From Flavobacteriaceae bacterium GF1 (GTDB lineage Bacteria; Bacteroidota; Bacteroidia; Flavobacteriales; Flavobacteriaceae): a stretch of 64,000 nucleotides of DNA. The notes beneath the pieces are model-generated. The model was not told the origin of the DNA and searched no databases. It worked only from the letters and a program-made list of their open reading frames with translations. The stretch is taken from NCBI GenBank assembly GCA_009797885.1, contig WNKP01000002.1:124001-188000 (forward strand), in the 5' to 3' direction. The position numbers and the translations under genes are program-made. Shown one piece after another: positions 41,710-52,038 of the stretch. The first letter of the stretch is position 1. Each line of letters opens with the position of its first letter.

Positions 41710-43083
41710 ATGAAGAAGAAACTCTACTTAACGATGATAGCGGTCATAATGTCGATGGGTTTAAGTATTGCCCAAGCTCAAAACCCGGAGTGCATGACCA
41801 ATCTCTCCATTTATGCAGAACACGCAAAAGTTAAAAATTATGATGCGGCTTACGAGCCTTGGAAAATGGTCTATGACAGTTGTCCGGATATCAATAAGGC
41901 CAACTTCTCATTGGGCGAAAGGATTTTGAAGCACAAGATCAAAAATTCATCCGGTGCCGACAAAGATGGATATATCCAGGACCTATTGGCCTTGTTTGAT
42001 AATAGTTTAAAATATTTCCCTACCAAATTTCCAAAAGCGGGAGTGGCTATTGATAAGACGTTATTGATGTATGACAACAAAATGGCCTCGGATGAGCAAC
42101 TCTTCAATATGTTGGATAAAGCGTTTAAGGAAGACCGGGATAATTTCAAAAATCCTAAGGCGCTTTACTTATATTTTTCCAGTTTGGTGAACTTGCACAA
42201 CGCTGGGAAAAAAGACCTACAGTCTGTTTTTGACACCTATGATGATGTGACGGAAAAGGCGGCAGAGGAAAACAAGAAACAAACCGATATTCTGGCCAAG
42301 ATAATTGCCAAAGAGGATGCAGGTACTGCATTGACCTCCAAGGAAAAAAGACAGAAAAAGGCGGCCACCGTCAATTCTGAATCCTACGGTAAGATTTCCG
42401 GAAGTATAGATTCCAAATTGGGGGCCTTGGCAGATTGCGGAAACTTGATTCCATTATATGAGAAGAGTTTTGAATCCAAAAAAGGAGACATTACCTGGGT
42501 GAAAAGGGCAGTGGGAAGGATGTTCTCCAAAGAATGTACCGATGACCCCTTGTTCAGCAAGATGGTTGAGGTACAAGCGGGATTGGATCCCTCTGCGGAC
42601 GTATACGTATACCTGGGAACCCTAAAATCAAAAAATGGGGATAATAAAGGGGCCATTGCCGATTTTAACAAGGCAGTGGAATTGGAAACGGATTCCTACA
42701 GACAATCCAACATTTTGTACAAGATTGCGACTATCGTAAGAAAGAATAGTAAGTCCCAGGCCAGAAATTACGCCCAAAAGGCAATCAATGCCAATTCTGC
42801 CAATGGTAAGGCGTATTTGCTCATTGCTAATTTATATGCCAGCAGCGCCAATGCCTGTGGCGATACCCCGTTTAATAAACGTGCCATTTATTGGAAGGCC
42901 GCAGAGATGGCCAGGAAAGCAGGCAGGGTAGACCCTTCATTGGCATCCAGGGCCAACAAAACGGCGTCGAGCTATGCCCAAAGGGCTCCGGACAAAACCA
43001 TGATCTTTAATGCGGATATGGGCGGAAAGACCGTAACATTTAACTGTTGGGTTGGAGGTAGTGTAAAGGTACCGAGCTTATAA
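41710..43083 (+). CDS. TPR-repeat secreted protein
   Basis: A 457-aa protein beginning at the ATG at 41710, which gives a clean signal peptide (MKKKLYLTMIAVIMSMGL, ending AQAQN). Several tetratricopeptide units are visible, for example SADVYVYLGTLKSKNGDNKG and AYLLIANLYASSANACGD. It is probably a periplasmic scaffold in envelope assembly, judged from its position between an outer-membrane protein and LptC. Confidence 0.82.
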   Translation: MKKKLYLTMIAVIMSMGLSIAQAQNPECMTNLSIYAEHAKVKNYDAAYEPWKMVYDSCPDINKANFSLGERILKHKIKNSSGADKDGYIQDLLALFDNSLKYFPTKFPKAGVAIDKTLLMYDNKMASDEQLFNMLDKAFKEDRDNFKNPKALYLYFSSLVNLHNAGKKDLQSVFDTYDDVTEKAAEENKKQTDILAKIIAKEDAGTALTSKEKRQKKAATVNSESYGKISGSIDSKLGALADCGNLIPLYEKSFESKKGDITWVKRAVGRMFSKECTDDPLFSKMVEVQAGLDPSADVYVYLGTLKSKNGDNKGAIADFNKAVELETDSYRQSNILYKIATIVRKNSKSQARNYAQKAINANSANGKAYLLIANLYASSANACGDTPFNKRAIYWKAAEMARKAGRVDPSLASRANKTASSYAQRAPDKTMIFNADMGGKTVTFNCWVGGSVKVPSL

Positions 43084-43085
43084 GG

Positions 43086-43691
43086 GTGAAACACAATACA
43101 GCATATGATATAAAGCAGATTGCCACAACCATGATTGTGGCAATCCTTTTTTGGGGATGTGGGGATGGCTATAAACGCGTGGGGCAGGAAGCCCTTAAGA
43201 AGAACTATCCACAGGGTGTGGCCACCAATTTTACGCTAACCTATACCGAGACACAAAAAGAACTCTCCACCCAAGACTCGGCAACAAGTAGGGTCATTGC
43301 CATATTGAAAAGCCCCCTGAATGAGGATTATGATAACCAAAGTTTTAAATACAAGGTTTTTCCCAACGGATTACAGGTGGATTTTTTCGATGAAAAAAAC
43401 CAAAAAAGTGTTATTCAGGCGGACTACGGAATTATCTATTCACAGACCAATGTCATAGATTTGCAGGGCAATGTGGTCATAGAGAGCCACGATGGCAAAA
43501 AGCTCGAAACGCCCCAATTGTATTGGGATCGTAAGAATAAATGGATTTTTACCGAAGCGGAATTTACATACACCAATCCGGAAGATGGGACCGTAATGGA
43601 TGGACAGGGAATGGACTTTAACCGTGAGTTTACCTTTTTCAGTGCCCATAAAACCTTTGGATTAATGACTATAAAAGAAGAAGAAGAATGA
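43086..43691 (+). CDS. lptC: LPS export protein LptC
   Basis: A 201-aa protein read from a GTG two bases after the TPR gene. An N-terminal membrane segment or lipobox (MIVAILFWGCGDGYKR) anchors it in the inner membrane. The rest is the LptC/OstA-like jelly roll (YKVFPNGLQVDFFDEKNQKS, ADYGIIYSQTNVIDLQGNVV) that receives lipopolysaccharide from LptB2FG and passes it to LptA. It overlaps the next gene by 4 bp. Confidence 0.87.
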   Translation: MKHNTAYDIKQIATTMIVAILFWGCGDGYKRVGQEALKKNYPQGVATNFTLTYTETQKELSTQDSATSRVIAILKSPLNEDYDNQSFKYKVFPNGLQVDFFDEKNQKSVIQADYGIIYSQTNVIDLQGNVVIESHDGKKLETPQLYWDRKNKWIFTEAEFTYTNPEDGTVMDGQGMDFNREFTFFSAHKTFGLMTIKEEEE

Positions 43692-43894
43692 AAGGATTTT
43701 TAAAGTATACCATCTACATCAATTTAATAGTTTCCCTGCTCTCCGTTTACATGGCATTCAATTTTTGGGAAACCGACAGGAACAGGGCCTATATCTTTAT
43801 TTTTTTAGCTGTCGTAACGGGATTTAATTTTTTCTTCCGAAGACGGTATTTTAAAAAATTCGAGGCTAGAAAGAAGGAACGGGAACAGGGTTGA
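43688..43894 (+). CDS. Small membrane protein between lptC and the CNNM/CorC-family gene
   Basis: A 68-aa protein with two membrane helices (about residues 5-25 and 31-48) and a basic tail (FRRRYFKKFEARKKERE). It overlaps both neighbours by 4 bp, so translation of the three is coupled. No function is known. Confidence 0.75.
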   Translation: MKGFLKYTIYINLIVSLLSVYMAFNFWETDRNRAYIFIFLAVVTGFNFFFRRRYFKKFEARKKEREQG

Positions 43895-45186
43895 TTGTGG
43901 ACTCGGCTTACGTTGTCATAATCATTTCGTTGTTTTTCTCCGCTTTTTTTTCGGGAATGGAGATTGCCTTTGTTTCGGCCAATCGTATCCATATAGAACT
44001 GGAGAAAAAACAAGAGGGCTTTTTGGCAAAGGTCTTGGCATGGATTACGGAAAAACCATCCAAGTTTATTGCCACCATGCTCATTGGAAACAATATTGCA
44101 TTGGTGGTCTATGGACTGTTTATGGGGGACGTGCTCATGGACTGGTTCCAAACCGTACTGCCCACCAAATCAAATCTTGTTAATGTACTGCTTACGGATT
44201 TCCGTCTGGTGTCAAAAACGGTGATTTCCACATTCATTATTTTGATTACCGCAGAGTTTCTCCCCAAAGTCCTTTTTCAAATCTATTCCAATACCCTTTT
44301 AAAGGTATTGGCCCTACCCGCCTATGTTTTTTATGTCCTATTTTCCTTCCTGTCCTGGATGGTCATTAAGATTTCGGATTTCATTCTTAAGACATTTTTT
44401 AAGACCGATGGGGATGAGGTACAACTGGCCTTTACCAAATTGGAGCTGGGGGATTACATTACGGAACAAATGGAGACCGTGGAGGAAGAGGATGAGGTAG
44501 ATTCTGAAATACAACTGTTCCAGAATGCTTTGGAGTTTTCAGAAGTAAAGGCCAGGGAGGTTATGGTGCCACGCACGGAAATCATGGCCATAGAATTGCA
44601 TGAAACCACCAAGACCTTAAGCAAACTGTTCATAGAGACGGGGTATTCCAAAATTTTGGTTTTTAAGGATACTGTTGATGAAATTATAGGATATGTACAT
44701 TCCTATGAACTTTTTAAAATGCCCAAGACCATAAAACACATCCTAAGACCCGTGGAATTTGTCCCAGAGACCATGTTGATCCACGATATCTTAAACGTCC
44801 TTACCAAGAAACGGAAGAGCATGGCCGTGGTTTTGGACGAATATGGCGGTACTTCCGGAGTAATGACGGTTGAGGACATTGTGGAAGAGCTCTTCGGTGA
44901 GATTGAGGACGAACACGATTCAACCGATTTGATTGAAGAACACCTAAGTGAACGGGTCTTTCGGTTTTCTGCCCGATTGGAAGTCGACTATATCAATGAA
45001 AACTACAAACTGGAACTTCCCGAAAGTGAAGAGTATGAAACCTTGGGCGGACTTATTACCAATATCACGGAAGAGATTCCCGAACAGGATGAGGAGATCA
45101 AAACAGAAAATCACCTTTTTAAGATATTGGAGGTTTCCAACAACAAAATAGACCTGGTGGAAGTCCACTTCCTGGAAGAGGATTAA
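43891..45186 (+). CDS. CNNM/CorC-family protein (hemolysin-like transporter)
   Basis: A 431-aa protein read from a TTG that overlaps the previous stop. An N-terminal DUF21 domain has four membrane segments (IIISLFFSAFFSGMEIAF). A CBS pair follows (MVPRTEIMAIEL; VLDEYGGTSGVMTVEDIVEE) and a C-terminal CorC_HlyC domain (FRFSARLEVDYINENYKLEL). The family exports or regulates magnesium or cobalt; the name hemolysin is historical. It resembles GldE in layout, but no gld genes are near. Confidence 0.88.
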   Translation: MIVDSAYVVIIISLFFSAFFSGMEIAFVSANRIHIELEKKQEGFLAKVLAWITEKPSKFIATMLIGNNIALVVYGLFMGDVLMDWFQTVLPTKSNLVNVLLTDFRLVSKTVISTFIILITAEFLPKVLFQIYSNTLLKVLALPAYVFYVLFSFLSWMVIKISDFILKTFFKTDGDEVQLAFTKLELGDYITEQMETVEEEDEVDSEIQLFQNALEFSEVKAREVMVPRTEIMAIELHETTKTLSKLFIETGYSKILVFKDTVDEIIGYVHSYELFKMPKTIKHILRPVEFVPETMLIHDILNVLTKKRKSMAVVLDEYGGTSGVMTVEDIVEELFGEIEDEHDSTDLIEEHLSERVFRFSARLEVDYINENYKLELPESEEYETLGGLITNITEEIPEQDEEIKTENHLFKILEVSNNKIDLVEVHFLEED

Positions 45187-45294
45187 TAGTTTCATAAAAC
45201 CTTTGTACGGTTTCCGTGGAAGGTTTTTTGGCTTTCCCATTTGAAAAGAAAATGGTATTTTCGCCCACTAAAATCAACGAAAAGAAGCAGGTAG

Positions 45295-47415
45295 ATGGCT
45301 ATTTTAGAAAATATTAGGAAGCGCACCACGGTATTGATCCTTATCATAGGTATGGCGTTGTTCGCATTTGTGATTTCCGGGGTGTTTACCGGAAATGATT
45401 TTGCCGGGGGAAAAATTGGCTCAACCATAGCAGAGGTCAATGGGGAACCAATATCCCGGGAAGACTTTACCCGAAAATTGGAACAGGCCCAGCGCCAATT
45501 TGGACCCAGTTTTTCATCGACCCAGTTGGTAAACCGCGTATACGATCAAGAAATCAGGAATGCCATCCTAAATCAGCAATTTAATAAGCTGGGCATTGAT
45601 GTGGAGAGTGATCAGATCGTGGACTTCATAAAAAATACGGGTTACGCCCAAGACCCTTCTTTTCAAGATGAAAATGGAATTTTTAACCCTGAGGTTTTTA
45701 AGGCGGCCATTGCAGATTGGAGGGAAACTAATCCTTTATTGTACGACAACTGGTTGGAAATTGAAAAACAGATCATGCAGTCCGCCAAGGAGCAAATCTA
45801 TTTCAATTTGATAAAAGCGGGATCGGGCGCTACACTATCCGAAGGGGAATTTGACTATAAGTTGGCCAATGATAAAGTGGATTTGCAGTTTGTGCGGGTT
45901 CCCTATACTTCCATTCCGGACAGCACCATTCAGGTGTCCAAAGATGAAATAGCCGCCTACATCAAGGAAAATGAGGAAGATTTTAAACAGGAGAAAGCAA
46001 GGGATATCCGTTTTGTGTTTTTTGAAGAGGCTGCTTCCACAGAAGATGAAAATGCGGTAAGGGACGATATCGCCAAATTATTACAGGACACGGTGGAGTA
46101 CATCCAAGAACGCAACACTACGGATACCATTCCCGGTTTTCGAAATACCCAGGACATGACCGCTTTTCTGGATAGGAATTCCGATACCAAATTCGATACC
46201 ATCTATAAGGCCAAAAAGGACCTTCCCGCCGTTGCTGTGGACAGTATTTTCAATTTGGCGGATGGTGAGGTTTATGGGCCTTACAGGGATGGGGACTTTT
46301 TTAGGGTGTCAAGGGTAATGGCAAGAAAACCCCAAGGTTCGGTAAAGGCAAGTCATATTCTTTTTGCTTATGAAGGGGCCACACGGGCCAATCCTGAGAT
46401 TAAGAGGACCAAGGAAGAAGCAGAACGGGAAGCCGAAAGGATTTTGGCAGAGGCCAAAAAAACGGATGCTGATTTTACGGCACTGGCAAGGGACAATTCC
46501 GATGGGCCTTCTGCCCCTAGAGGTGGGGATTTAGGGTATTTTCAGGAAGGGATTATGGCAGATGCCTTCAATGATTTTTGTTTTGGAAATGCGGTGGGAT
46601 CCATAGGCCTGGTAGAAACGGAATTTGGGTTTCATATCATAAGGGTGGATGATAAGCAGGATATCCTTCAAGTCGCTACCTTATCAAGGGAAATCCAACC
46701 TTCCGAAGAGACCGTCAATGCATTGTTTACGGATGCCACCAAATTCGAAATGTCAGTTTCCGATGCCGAAGCTGAAGCATATTCCGATATTGCAAAAGAA
46801 AGTGACCTGGTGGTGCGTCCCGTGAACAAGATCAAGGAAATGGATGAAAACCTTCCCGGTTTGGATTCCCAAAGAAGTATCGTGCAATGGGCCTTCAATG
46901 ACGATACCAATGTCGGGAACATCAAGCGCTTTGATTTAACGAATGGTTATGCCGTGGTACAATTGACCAAGAAGTACAAGGAAGGCACAATGTCCGTGGA
47001 AGATGCATCGGCACAGGCATTGCCAAAAATCCGAAAGGAGAAGAAGGCCGCTCAGATAATGTCCAACACCACAGTAACCACACTGGAGGATTTTGCGACC
47101 AATCACGGCGTAAGCACCTCAAATGCCACTGCAGTGACAAGAAAATCCCCGACCATTCCAGGGGCCGGTAGGGAAGCTTTGGTCGTAGGAAGGGCATTTG
47201 CCCTGGAAGAAGGTGAAACTTCTGAAGTGATCAAAGGGGAAACAGGCCTTTTTATGGTCAAAGTAACCAAAAAGGAAGAAGGGGCCTCCTTGCCTAACTT
47301 CAGCACTTTTGCCAATACACTTACCAATCAAAAACGAAACGCGGTCAATACCGGTGTATACAATGCACTCAAAGAAAGTGCGGAGATTGAGGATAATAGG
47401 GCAACCTTTTATTAA
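45295..47415 (+). CDS. PpiD/SurA-like peptidyl-prolyl isomerase
   Basis: A 706-aa foldase with an N-terminal membrane anchor (VLILIIGMALFAFVISGVF), a SurA_N-type chaperone domain and two parvulin-type parts. The best-kept rotamase has ASHILFAY, RGGDLGYFQEG and FGFHIIRVDD. It assists folding of proteins leaving the Sec translocon. It ends with a stop that overlaps the convergent GHMP kinase by 4 bp, and its terminator lies inside that gene. Confidence 0.88.
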   Translation: MAILENIRKRTTVLILIIGMALFAFVISGVFTGNDFAGGKIGSTIAEVNGEPISREDFTRKLEQAQRQFGPSFSSTQLVNRVYDQEIRNAILNQQFNKLGIDVESDQIVDFIKNTGYAQDPSFQDENGIFNPEVFKAAIADWRETNPLLYDNWLEIEKQIMQSAKEQIYFNLIKAGSGATLSEGEFDYKLANDKVDLQFVRVPYTSIPDSTIQVSKDEIAAYIKENEEDFKQEKARDIRFVFFEEAASTEDENAVRDDIAKLLQDTVEYIQERNTTDTIPGFRNTQDMTAFLDRNSDTKFDTIYKAKKDLPAVAVDSIFNLADGEVYGPYRDGDFFRVSRVMARKPQGSVKASHILFAYEGATRANPEIKRTKEEAEREAERILAEAKKTDADFTALARDNSDGPSAPRGGDLGYFQEGIMADAFNDFCFGNAVGSIGLVETEFGFHIIRVDDKQDILQVATLSREIQPSEETVNALFTDATKFEMSVSDAEAEAYSDIAKESDLVVRPVNKIKEMDENLPGLDSQRSIVQWAFNDDTNVGNIKRFDLTNGYAVVQLTKKYKEGTMSVEDASAQALPKIRKEKKAAQIMSNTTVTTLEDFATNHGVSTSNATAVTRKSPTIPGAGREALVVGRAFALEEGETSEVIKGETGLFMVKVTKKEEGASLPNFSTFANTLTNQKRNAVNTGVYNALKESAEIEDNRATFY

Positions 47416-48320
47416 AGTACCATATCCGAATACGGAACAACAATAGTAAAACCCCTGGCTTTAAAATAGCTGGGGGTTTTTTCATTTCCCGTGGCAAGGA
47501 CAAAGTCACCGCCCCAACCACCAAGACTTTTAATGGCCCCGTAATAATCCGAAAAAAGCCGCTCCTTTATGGGGGCTATTTTTAGGACTTTCGATAGGAT
47601 AGTTTCATGCTCGGTTAAAAGCGATTCAAAATCGGTCAACGTGGTTGCCTGGAAAAGTTCTCTTGTAATACCGGTAAGATCGGTGACCAAGGTCAACGTA
47701 TCAAAATCCTGTTTTCGGTAATTGGCTATGGCTGCCCGGCTATCCTGTTTTTGATTGAGATAGACAAAATACAGTTGGCTTTGAAAAGAGGGTTGGAAAA
47801 CCACTTCTTCGACCGTGGGCTTTTTGTCAACAAGTTGATACAGGATAGGGGTGTTGTGTTGCGCACAGGCGATATCGTAACCACTCCCACCAAAGGTACG
47901 TTCGAGCAGGGTATAAGGATTTATGGAAGCCCATTGGGCAATATTGTTCAGTAGCGTAGAGGAGGAACCCAATCCCCAATTTCTGGGGAAGCTAAGTTGG
48001 GAAGTTGTTCTGTATCCTTTGGATCCGGTAATGAATTTTGGATTCAGTTCCCTGGCCTGGGTCAAAATCCGTTTTAAGGTTTCCGCCAATTCCGAATTGG
48101 AACAAGAATGGATGTCAAAGGTTTTGGTGTCGAGAGTCGCACTGAACCAGACTTCATTGTAATGTTCCAGGCTTTGCCATTCCAAAGTGGCGGAATCCGA
48201 AGGTATGATTTCCAGTGACTGCCCATATGTTGTGGGAACCGCCAATGCCAAAGCCCCATCCAAAACAGCATATTCAGCGGAAAGCAACAATTTGCCATTG
48301 CTGTAATAGGTCGTTTCCAT
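47412..48320 (-). CDS. GYDIA-type GHMP kinase (mevalonate-pathway candidate)
   Basis: A 302-aa GHMP kinase. The N-terminal KLLLSAEYAVLDGALALAVP is the substrate strand, RNWGLGSSSTLLNNIA the phosphate loop and GGSGYDIACAQHNTP the GYDIA motif. The C-terminal SLGGWGGDFVLATG is motif 3. It likely phosphorylates mevalonate or phosphomevalonate. It starts one base into the stop of HMG-CoA reductase, which supports an isoprenoid role. Confidence 0.85.
   Translation of the reverse strand: METTYYSNGKLLLSAEYAVLDGALALAVPTTYGQSLEIIPSDSATLEWQSLEHYNEVWFSATLDTKTFDIHSCSNSELAETLKRILTQARELNPKFITGSKGYRTTSQLSFPRNWGLGSSSTLLNNIAQWASINPYTLLERTFGGSGYDIACAQHNTPILYQLVDKKPTVEEVVFQPSFQSQLYFVYLNQKQDSRAAIANYRKQDFDTLTLVTDLTGITRELFQATTLTDFESLLTEHETILSKVLKIAPIKERLFSDYYGAIKSLGGWGGDFVLATGNEKTPSYFKARGFTIVVPYSDMVL
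47448..47482 (+). terminator. Plus-strand terminator embedded in the GHMP kinase gene
   Basis: A stem of about 13 pairs (AAAACCCCTGGCT against AGCTGGGGGTTTT, two wobble pairs) with a 7-base loop is followed by T residues. It would end transcription of the upstream PpiD-like gene. Confidence 0.7.
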
Positions 48321-49618
48321 TATTGTTTCCGAATCAATTCCAAGCCTTCTTTCACCGAAGCATTGCTCACGGTACGTTCTTTAAAATAGTCCACCAGTTG
48401 CCTTTTTTCCTGTTCGGTGGCCCCAAGTTGATTTAACATATTCAACAAATGCATTTTCATATGTCCCTTTTGGATTCCCGTGGTGACCAAAGAGCGCAAT
48501 GCAGCAAAATTTTGAGCCAGTCCAGCCACGGCTGTGATTTGCATCAATTCCTTTGCGGATGGGTTTTGAAGGATTTCCAAAGCCAATTTTACCAATGGAT
48601 GTAACGTAGTTAAGCCACCTACGGTGCCAAGTGCCAATGGAACCTCAATCCAAAAGGTAAACTGGCCGTCCTTGATCTCTGCATGGGTAAGGCTGGAATA
48701 ACGGCCATCCTTGGCTGCAAAAGCATGTACACCCGCTTCTACCGCCCTAAAATCATTTCCGGTGGCCAGGACAACCGCATCAATCCCATTCATAATTCCT
48801 TTATTATGCGTAACGGCCCTAAAGGGTTCGGATTTGGCAATGGCCACCGCTTGGACAAAACGCTTCGCAAAGTCGGCAGAAACCGTTGTGTCACCTTTAG
48901 CTGTGCTTATGGGACAGGAAACCTCGGCACGGACCAGGCAATTGGGGACGTAATTGCTCAATATGCTCATGATGACCTCAAGTTCCAATGCTCTTTTCGC
49001 CGCTTCTTCCTTTAAGGTTGTGGCAAATTGTTCCAAACAGGAATTAATGAAATTGGCCCCCATGGCATCCAAGGTTTCAAAGGTGCAGTGCAATTGGTAA
49101 TACCCTTGTAAACCTTCGGTTTTGTCCCTTAGGGAGATGGCCGTAATGCCCCCGCCCCGCTTTTTCATGTTGCGGGTAATGGCTTCCGTCCCTTTGTAAA
49201 ATTTTGGGGTTATTTCCTTGATGAAATCGATTAAGATGCTTTTTTCACCATGATGGATAAAATGTACCTGGCCCACTTTTTCGGTCCCCAGTATTGTAGT
49301 TTTGAACCCGCCGCGTGTCAACCAAAACTTGGCCGCTTTACTGGCGGCAGCCACAACGGAACTCTCTTCAATAATCATGGGAATCGTAAACACCTTGCCA
49401 TTGAGCAGAAAATTTGGGGCTACCGCAAAAGGCAAATAGTAATTGGTAAGCGTATTTTCAATAAACTCATCATGGGTTTTTTGAAGTTTCCGATCGTGGT
49501 TCCAGTATTGTGCCAGGGTTGTTTTTGTCCGCTCTGGATTGGTGGTGCAATTATGGGCAATCCAATCTATCTTTTCCTCTTTGGATAATTTGGAGAAACC
49601 TTCTACGGTTTTTTGCAT
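48320..49618 (-). CDS. Hydroxymethylglutaryl-CoA reductase, class II
   Basis: A 432-aa enzyme interconverting HMG-CoA and mevalonate. Key stretches are MIIEESSVVAAASKAAKF (catalytic Glu), LDAMGANFINSCLEQF, RAVTHNKGIMNGIDAVV (Lys) and GIQKGHMKMHLLNML (His), all of the class II type. In Flavobacteriaceae it serves the mevalonate route to isoprenoids even though the class is often named degradative. A -7 like box TATCTTTG lies upstream at 49643-49636 without a -33 TTG at the right spacing. Confidence 0.92.
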   Translation of the reverse strand: MQKTVEGFSKLSKEEKIDWIAHNCTTNPERTKTTLAQYWNHDRKLQKTHDEFIENTLTNYYLPFAVAPNFLLNGKVFTIPMIIEESSVVAAASKAAKFWLTRGGFKTTILGTEKVGQVHFIHHGEKSILIDFIKEITPKFYKGTEAITRNMKKRGGGITAISLRDKTEGLQGYYQLHCTFETLDAMGANFINSCLEQFATTLKEEAAKRALELEVIMSILSNYVPNCLVRAEVSCPISTAKGDTTVSADFAKRFVQAVAIAKSEPFRAVTHNKGIMNGIDAVVLATGNDFRAVEAGVHAFAAKDGRYSSLTHAEIKDGQFTFWIEVPLALGTVGGLTTLHPLVKLALEILQNPSAKELMQITAVAGLAQNFAALRSLVTTGIQKGHMKMHLLNMLNQLGATEQEKRQLVDYFKERTVSNASVKEGLELIRKQ

Positions 49619-49789
49619 GGGTATCTTTAAAACAGCAAAGATACATTTTACTGTTTTTGCTTTAGTTCTTGTACTTTGAGGGGATCAATCCTTATATTTA
49701 GGACATTCAGGAACTGGTTTGGCCAACAAAGGGCAAATGGGTTCAACAAATTATTAGTATACTTGAACGTTTTTAAGCAGTAAACACCT

Positions 49790-52000
49790 ATGCGAAAAAT
49801 AGCTCTCCCACTGATATTCCTTTTATCTTCTTTTACAATCGTCTTAGCCCAAAAAAATGAAATCACCCTCCAGGATATTTGGAGTGGCGGATTCAGGACA
49901 CAGGGAATGGATGTACTCCGTTCCATGAAAGACGGCAAGCAGTACACCGTACTCAATTTTGATAGAAATCCTCAAAGGAGTTCCATTGACAAATATGATT
50001 ACAAAACCTTGGAAAAGGTGGAAACCATAGTCTCTTCTTCGGACAATGTTCCGTTTTTCACATCGTATGAGTTCAGTAAAGATGAATCAAAGATGCTTTT
50101 GGCAACAGCGATAGAGCCTATTTTTCGCCGTTCCAGGTTGGGCATCTATTACGTTTATGATATTGGCTCCAAATCCACAAAAAAGATATCGGAAAACAAA
50201 ATCCAGGAGCCGGAACTGTCCCCCGATGGTTCCAAAGTGGCCTATGCATTTGAGAATAATCTCTACTTAATGGATTTGGTCTCCGGCGAAACCAAACAAA
50301 TTACCCAAGATGGGGTTTACGGACGTATCATCAATGGAATTACAGATTGGGTCTATGAGGAGGAGTTTTCTTTTGTTCAAGCTTTTGAATGGAACAGCAA
50401 TGGCACAAAAATAGCTTTCATCCGTTTTGATGAAACCAATGTTCCCCAATTTTCCATGGATGTATATGGGACCGATCTGTATCCTTCCCAATACGAGTTC
50501 AAATATCCAAAGGCGGGAGAGGAAAATGCCAAGGTAAGTTTACATCTATACGATATTGCTACGGGTGAACTATCCAATATTGACTTGGGCGAAGCCTATT
50601 ATATTCCAAGGATCCAATGGATGAACGATCCCGATTATCTGAGTGTTCAAACCATTAATCGGCATCAGAACCATTTGACGTTGCACAAGGTCAATGCCAA
50701 CGACAATTCGGTTGCCGTTTTACTGGAGGAAAAGGATGAAGCTTATGTGGATATCCATGATAACCTCACTTTTTTGGCCGATGATGGTTTTATCTGGACC
50801 AGTGAAAAAGACGGCTATAACCACTTATACCTGTACAATCAAGATGGTGGGTTGGCCAACCAAATTACCCAAGGCCCCTGGGAAGTGACCAATTACTACG
50901 GATATGATCGGAAAAACGACAGGGTTTACTACCAATCCGTGGAGAATGGTTCCATTAACAGGGATGTGTACAGTATATCAATTTCAGGGAAGAACAAAAG
51001 GCGGTTGAGCACAAAGGAAGGAACCAATTCAGCTGATTTCAGTGCCGATTATACCTATTATATCAATACATTTTCCAATGCCGAAACCCCTTATGAGTTT
51101 ACGCTCAATAGGGCGAAGGACGGAAAAAAACTAAAAAACATTAAGGACAATACATCCTTGCTTGCCAAGCTTGGGGATTACGAAATGGTCCCTAAGGAAT
51201 TCTCCACGATTACGATAAACGGGAATGAGCTAAATATGTGGACCCTCAAGCCTGCGGATTTTGATCCCTCCAAGAAATATCCATTGTTGTTGTATCAATA
51301 CAGTGGCCCTGGTTCACAACAGGTGGCCAACCGATGGATGGGGAGCAATGACTATTGGCACCAAATGCTGGCTTCCCAAGGTGTTATCGTTGCTTGTGTT
51401 GATGGTCGGGGAACCGGTTTTAAGGGAAGGGATTTTAAAAAGTCCACCTATCTTAATTTGGTCAAATATGAAACGGAGGACCAGATTGCGGTGGCAAAGG
51501 AATTGAGCGCATTGCCTTACATTGATGAGGAAAGAACAGGTATTTGGGGCTGGAGTTTCGGGGGGCATATGAGTACCAACTCCCTTTTAAAAGGAAACGA
51601 TGTTTTTGAAATGGCCATTGCGGTTGCCCCTGTCACAAGCTGGCGGTTTTATGATACCATCTACACGGAACGTTTTTTAAGGACCCCGCAGGAAAATCCG
51701 GGGGGCTATGACAACGAATCCCCATTCAATTATCCGGAGTTGTTAAAAGGCGACTATTTATTGGTACATGGTTCTGGTGATGACAATGTACATCTACAAA
51801 ATACAATGCGAATGGCGGAGGCACTGATCCAGGCCGACAAGCAGTTTGAATGGGCAATTTACCCGGACAAAAACCATGGCATTTATGGGGGCAATACACG
51901 GAAGCACCTCTATCGTAAAATGACGGACTTTGTTATTGAAAAACTGAGGGATAGACCAAAGAAGCCCGCACAACTTTTAAAGCAACCCATAAAGGGTTAA
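49790..52000 (+). CDS. S9 family prolyl dipeptidyl peptidase (DPP4-type)
   Basis: A 736-aa secreted peptidase with a signal peptide ending at VLAQKN. Residues 30-480 form an eight-bladed propeller with the Glu pair of DPP4 (DWVYEEEFSF). The alpha/beta hydrolase domain has nucleophile Ser in GWSFGGHMS, Asp in VHGSGDDNVHLQ and His in DKNHGIYGG. It removes X-Pro dipeptides in the periplasm. A POT peptide transporter follows after 38 bp, so the two probably form a peptide-use unit. Confidence 0.92.
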   Translation: MRKIALPLIFLLSSFTIVLAQKNEITLQDIWSGGFRTQGMDVLRSMKDGKQYTVLNFDRNPQRSSIDKYDYKTLEKVETIVSSSDNVPFFTSYEFSKDESKMLLATAIEPIFRRSRLGIYYVYDIGSKSTKKISENKIQEPELSPDGSKVAYAFENNLYLMDLVSGETKQITQDGVYGRIINGITDWVYEEEFSFVQAFEWNSNGTKIAFIRFDETNVPQFSMDVYGTDLYPSQYEFKYPKAGEENAKVSLHLYDIATGELSNIDLGEAYYIPRIQWMNDPDYLSVQTINRHQNHLTLHKVNANDNSVAVLLEEKDEAYVDIHDNLTFLADDGFIWTSEKDGYNHLYLYNQDGGLANQITQGPWEVTNYYGYDRKNDRVYYQSVENGSINRDVYSISISGKNKRRLSTKEGTNSADFSADYTYYINTFSNAETPYEFTLNRAKDGKKLKNIKDNTSLLAKLGDYEMVPKEFSTITINGNELNMWTLKPADFDPSKKYPLLLYQYSGPGSQQVANRWMGSNDYWHQMLASQGVIVACVDGRGTGFKGRDFKKSTYLNLVKYETEDQIAVAKELSALPYIDEERTGIWGWSFGGHMSTNSLLKGNDVFEMAIAVAPVTSWRFYDTIYTERFLRTPQENPGGYDNESPFNYPELLKGDYLLVHGSGDDNVHLQNTMRMAEALIQADKQFEWAIYPDKNHGIYGGNTRKHLYRKMTDFVIEKLRDRPKKPAQLLKQPIKG

Positions 52001-52038
52001 ACCGAATATAATCCAATTGTTAACTAAACCAACTAAAT

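Noticed and set aside
43891-45186. Gliding-motility protein GldE
   Set aside because: The DUF21-CBS-CorC layout is shared, but no gld neighbours are present, so the general CNNM/CorC name is safer.
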